Shown: piece by piece, positions 11,208-13,367 of the stretch
Layout of the letters: each line of letters begins with the position of its first letter
Numbering within the stretch: position 1 is the first letter of the stretch
Assembly (NCBI GenBank): GCA_025055355.1
Contig: JANWYM010000055.1
Span: 1 to 13,367 of the forward strand
Length of the DNA stretch: 13,367 nucleotides
Reading direction: 5' to 3'
Origin: Abditibacteriales bacterium
Lineage (GTDB): Bacteria; Armatimonadota; Abditibacteriia; Abditibacteriales; JANWYM01
The notes under the pieces: generated by a model
Told to the model about the DNA's origin: nothing
What the model saw: only the letters and a program-made list of their open reading frames with translations
Databases searched by the model: none
Translations under genes and position numbers: made by a program

Positions 11208-12599
11208 TCACGCCGATTGATCCGTCAGCGTCCATTCGCCCGCCTGCACTTTGTCCATCATCATCGCGTGCAGGGCGCGCACAGCAGTCAGGGCGTCCTC
11301 TTCGGGGACGAGGCAAGAAACGGAGTAAGTGGAGTCAGCCACTTGGAGGATGTGAATGTCATGCTGGCGGAGGGCGCGGAACACGGCGGACATTACGCCC
11401 GCCGGGCTGGGCATGTTACCCGCGACGATGGAGACCACCGAACTACGCCCGCTGATCGTGATGGGCACGGGGACGGGTGTGCCCAAGTTGCGCGCCAGCC
11501 GCTGTTGAGCGCGGAAGCGAGGACTGGGTGGGTTGGGTCGCAGAATATAGACGCGCCGCTGTCCGGACGGTGACTCTTCGGCGTCGAACACCGTCAGCCC
11601 GTCCAGCACCTGCTGCACATCGGGCATGGCGTCGCGGGCGACGACGAATTCGATTTTGTTGGTCGTGACGGAGGTAAAGTGGATGGCGACATTGGCTTCC
11701 TGCATGGCGCGGTAGGTCTCCAACTCAATCAGGCGGCTGGCGCGTTCGTCGGGGACGTGCACGGCGACGTAAGCCACCGGCACCTGCGATACGCCCGCCA
11801 CCGAGGTTTTGCGTCCCGGCGCGGGTTCGAGCCGTCGCACTTCTGTCCCCGCCGACTCGGATGAGGGGCTTTTGACCCACACACGCACGTTGTGTCGCCG
11901 TGCCAGCACCGCCGCCCGCGCTTGCACGACTTTCGCGCCCAGATGCGCCATCTCGCAGATTTCCGCGTGGCTGATGGTCTTCAGCACGCGGGCGTCGGGC
12001 ACCACGTTGGGGTCGGCGGTCAGCACGCCTTCGACGTCGGTGTAAATCTCGACAGGGGCGTTCAGCGCCGCGCCCAGCGCCACCGCTGTCGCGTCGCTGC
12101 CACCGCGTCCCAGTGTCGTCACCGCTCCGTGCTCGCCTTTTGCGCCGGGTTCAGAAATGCCCTGAAAGCCGGCGACGATGACAATCTGCCCGCGACGAAT
12201 GCAGTCGTGGATGTAAGCAGGGTCCACGCGCAGGATGCGCGCGTTGCCGAACTCGCGGTCGGTGACGATGCCCGCCTGCCCGCCGGGCAGCGCAATCGTG
12301 TCTACGTCGCCCACGCAGCGAATCGTGTGCGCCATGACCGCGATAGAGACCAACTCGCCGCACGCCAGCAGCAAGTCCAACTCGCGCTTTTCCATCTCGC
12401 GCTCCGGGTCAATGCTGCGAGCGAGGTCAATGAAAGTGTCTGTCGCATACGGGTCACCCCGCCGCCCCATCGCGGAGACGACCACCACCGGCGCGTAACC
12501 GCTGCGCCGCGCCTCAAGGACGCGCTGGGCGGCTTCCACCCGCTTGCGCGCCGAGGAGACCGACGTGCCTCCAAACTTTTGCACGATGATTTTCTTCAT
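11208..12599 (-). CDS. lysC: Aspartate kinase (aspartokinase)
   Basis: It phosphorylates L-aspartate with ATP, the entry step to lysine, threonine, methionine and isoleucine. The 463-residue product has the amino-acid-kinase domain (1 to about 245): 'VQKFGGTSVSS' with the catalytic Lys and FGGTS at 9-13, 'LLACGELVS' near 77-85, 'TTLGRGGSDATA' at 161-172, 'EIYTDVEGVLTADP' at 184-197 and 'MAHLGAKVVQARA' at 217-229. Two ACT regions follow (about 275-345 and 395-455), usual for feedback inhibition by lysine or threonine. The ATG overlaps the upstream ACT-gene stop (ATGA) with GAGG just before it, so the two are translated together. The spacer between the ACT domains (about 350-390, with an arginine-rich stretch) is longer than I expect. 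The effector amino acid cannot be read from the sequence. Confidence 0.96.
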   Translation of the reverse strand: MKKIIVQKFGGTSVSSARKRVEAAQRVLEARRSGYAPVVVVSAMGRRGDPYATDTFIDLARSIDPEREMEKRELDLLLACGELVSIAVMAHTIRCVGDVDTIALPGGQAGIVTDREFGNARILRVDPAYIHDCIRRGQIVIVAGFQGISEPGAKGEHGAVTTLGRGGSDATAVALGAALNAPVEIYTDVEGVLTADPNVVPDARVLKTISHAEICEMAHLGAKVVQARAAVLARRHNVRVWVKSPSSESAGTEVRRLEPAPGRKTSVAGVSQVPVAYVAVHVPDERASRLIELETYRAMQEANVAIHFTSVTTNKIEFVVARDAMPDVQQVLDGLTVFDAEESPSGQRRVYILRPNPPSPRFRAQQRLARNLGTPVPVPITISGRSSVVSIVAGNMPSPAGVMSAVFRALRQHDIHILQVADSTYSVSCLVPEEDALTAVRALHAMMMDKVQAGEWTLTDQSA

Positions 12600-13093
12600 A
12601 CCGCCTCGACCTTAAACCGCTGCGCCAGCGTTTTCAACGCCCGTGGCAACTTCTTGCCGTCAATGACAACGGACACGGAATCATAAGAATCACCCGTCTC
12701 GTAAACCTCGATGTCTGCGTTGTAGAGTGCCTGCACGGCTGCCGCCATGATACCGTGCAGGTAGCGCATCGAGTCCGACTTGAGCGTGACGATGGCGCAG
12801 TTGCTTTTAAACTGCACAGGACGCTGCAGCACGCGCTCCAGGTCCCTTTTGCTATAGTCCCCTTCGACGATGAAGTCCATGAACCCCTGATGGATTTTCA
12901 GCAGGCTGATTTTGATGCCCGCTTGGTCGAGGGTCTCCAACACGCTCGCTGCGTCCACCTGCGCCTCCAGGGGGCGGGGGGCGATGTCCACCGTGACGTG
13001 GCAGACCCGCTCCGTGGACACAATCTGCTCGACCCGCCGCTCCTGTTCGACGGGCTCTTTGATGCCGAGAAGCGAGGGCTTCACTGCTGGCAT
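12596..13093 (-). CDS. Stand-alone tandem ACT-domain protein, aspartokinase-beta-like
   Basis: The 165-residue product has a polar N-terminal arm (1-26) and two ACT-like repeats: about 27-92 ('VSTERVCHVTVDI', 'VLETLDQAGIKISLLKIHQG', 'MDFIVEGDY') and 97-162 ('SNCAIVTLKSDSM', 'AVQALYNADIEVYETGDSYDSVSVVIDG'). The second repeat and the 'F' ending resemble the C-terminal ACT pair of aspartokinases. No kinase domain is present. In Bacillus and Corynebacterium the aspartokinase beta subunit is a protein of similar length made from an internal start of lysC; here an equivalent is a separate gene directly before a full-length lysC. The ATG lies one base after the nadB stop (TAA-T-ATG) with GGGAGGA about 12 bases upstream, and its stop overlaps lysC (ATGA). 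A regulatory partner for LysC is the likely role, by inference. Confidence 0.8.
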   Translation of the reverse strand: MPAVKPSLLGIKEPVEQERRVEQIVSTERVCHVTVDIAPRPLEAQVDAASVLETLDQAGIKISLLKIHQGFMDFIVEGDYSKRDLERVLQRPVQFKSNCAIVTLKSDSMRYLHGIMAAAVQALYNADIEVYETGDSYDSVSVVIDGKKLPRALKTLAQRFKVEAV

Positions 13094-13094
13094 A

Positions 13095-13367
13095 TTATAC
13101 GGGTTCCTCCCATTCTTCGAGGGTGGCGGTCGCTGGATTCCAGCGCAAGGCGATGTGCTTCAGCCACCGCGCGTCATCGCGGCGGGGGTAGTCTCTTCGC
13201 GTGTGGGCGCCACGACTTTCCGTGCGGCGCAGGGCAGCGCGGGTGATGAGCGAGGCGACGGTGAGCATGTCGGCTAATTCCAACGCTTCGGGGGACGGCG
13301 GCAGCGGTCGTTCCAGCCACGTCATCCACGCTCGGATTTGCTCCTGCGCCTTCCGCAGACCTTCGCC
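13095..13367 (-). CDS. nadB: L-aspartate oxidase, C-terminal 90 residues
   Basis: Only the 3' end is in the window; the frame is open to its right edge. The residues 'ALELADMLTVASLITRAAL', then 'RTESRGAHTRRDYPRRDD' and 'WLKHIAL', are the C-terminal helical domain of the succinate dehydrogenase/fumarate reductase flavoprotein family in its NadB form (SRGAHxRxDYP). NadB oxidises L-aspartate to iminoaspartate, first step of de novo NAD synthesis, with FAD. A succinate dehydrogenase or adenylylsulfate reductase A subunit shares this motif, but the short tail fits NadB better. It is the first visible gene of a tight run with the ACT gene and lysC. The FAD domain and the catalytic residues lie outside the window. 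Confidence 0.85.
   Translation of the reverse strand, partial: GEGLRKAQEQIRAWMTWLERPLPPSPEALELADMLTVASLITRAALRRTESRGAHTRRDYPRRDDARWLKHIALRWNPATATLEEWEEPV

Noticed and set aside
11892..12686. Open frame of 264 codons on the + strand
   Set aside because: Antisense to lysC, which has unmistakable aspartokinase motifs; the translation is R/H/A-rich without domains.
13093..13099. TATAAT just before the ACT-gene ATG on the - strand
   Set aside because: The hexamer 17 bases upstream is CCTCGA, not TTGACA-like, and transcription would start inside the ACT gene, so it is a chance match in the nadB stop region.

Overview
The window (about 60-65% GC by eye) looks like a piece of chromosome from a deep-branching, planctomycete-like or Armatimonadota/Fervidibacteria-like bacterium. 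The reasons are two large 'planctomycete cytochrome' proteins (PSCyt1/DUF1549/DUF1553), a Tat-exported DUF1501 protein, an FG-GAP/VCBS repeat protein and a Uma2 nuclease-fold protein. The phylum call is inference; the gene content is not.

Layout, left to right. (1) 1-948, + strand: 3' end of an FG-GAP/VCBS protein, followed by an array of 8-bp words that folds into a terminator-like hairpin. (2) 1034-3096, - strand: DUF1501 and, translationally coupled to it, a Uma2 protein. (3) 3133-3233: a small palindromic element. (4) 3244-4629, - strand: four tightly packed small genes of lower GC, ending in a DUF5678-like protein and a retropepsin-like protein whose DTG motif reads DMG. (5) 4715-10149, - strand: two DUF1549/DUF1553 cytochrome c proteins of 952 and 802 aa, separated by a longer array of the same 8-bp words. 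(6) 10150-10547: divergent intergenic region with an exact-consensus sigma-70 promoter. (7) 10548-11016, + strand: secG and tRNA-Leu(GAG). (8) 11208-13367, - strand: nadB (3' end), a stand-alone tandem-ACT protein and lysC, with a 1-base gap and an ATGA overlap.

How the genes work together. The two cytochromes and DUF1501 belong to families normally found as partners, probably in periplasmic oxidation or degradation. Here the DUF1501 gene is separated from them by the low-GC cassette. nadB and lysC both consume L-aspartate (for NAD and for the lysine/threonine/methionine pathway), and the ACT protein between them resembles a detached aspartokinase beta subunit.

Most unusual signal: many short arrays of 7-, 8- or 9-bp words with differing word sequences. 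Two lie in intergenic DNA. Four lie in frame inside the DUF1553 genes, and two of those four sit at the same homologous protein position in the two paralogues. This suggests a repeat system that seeds surface loops of exported proteins.
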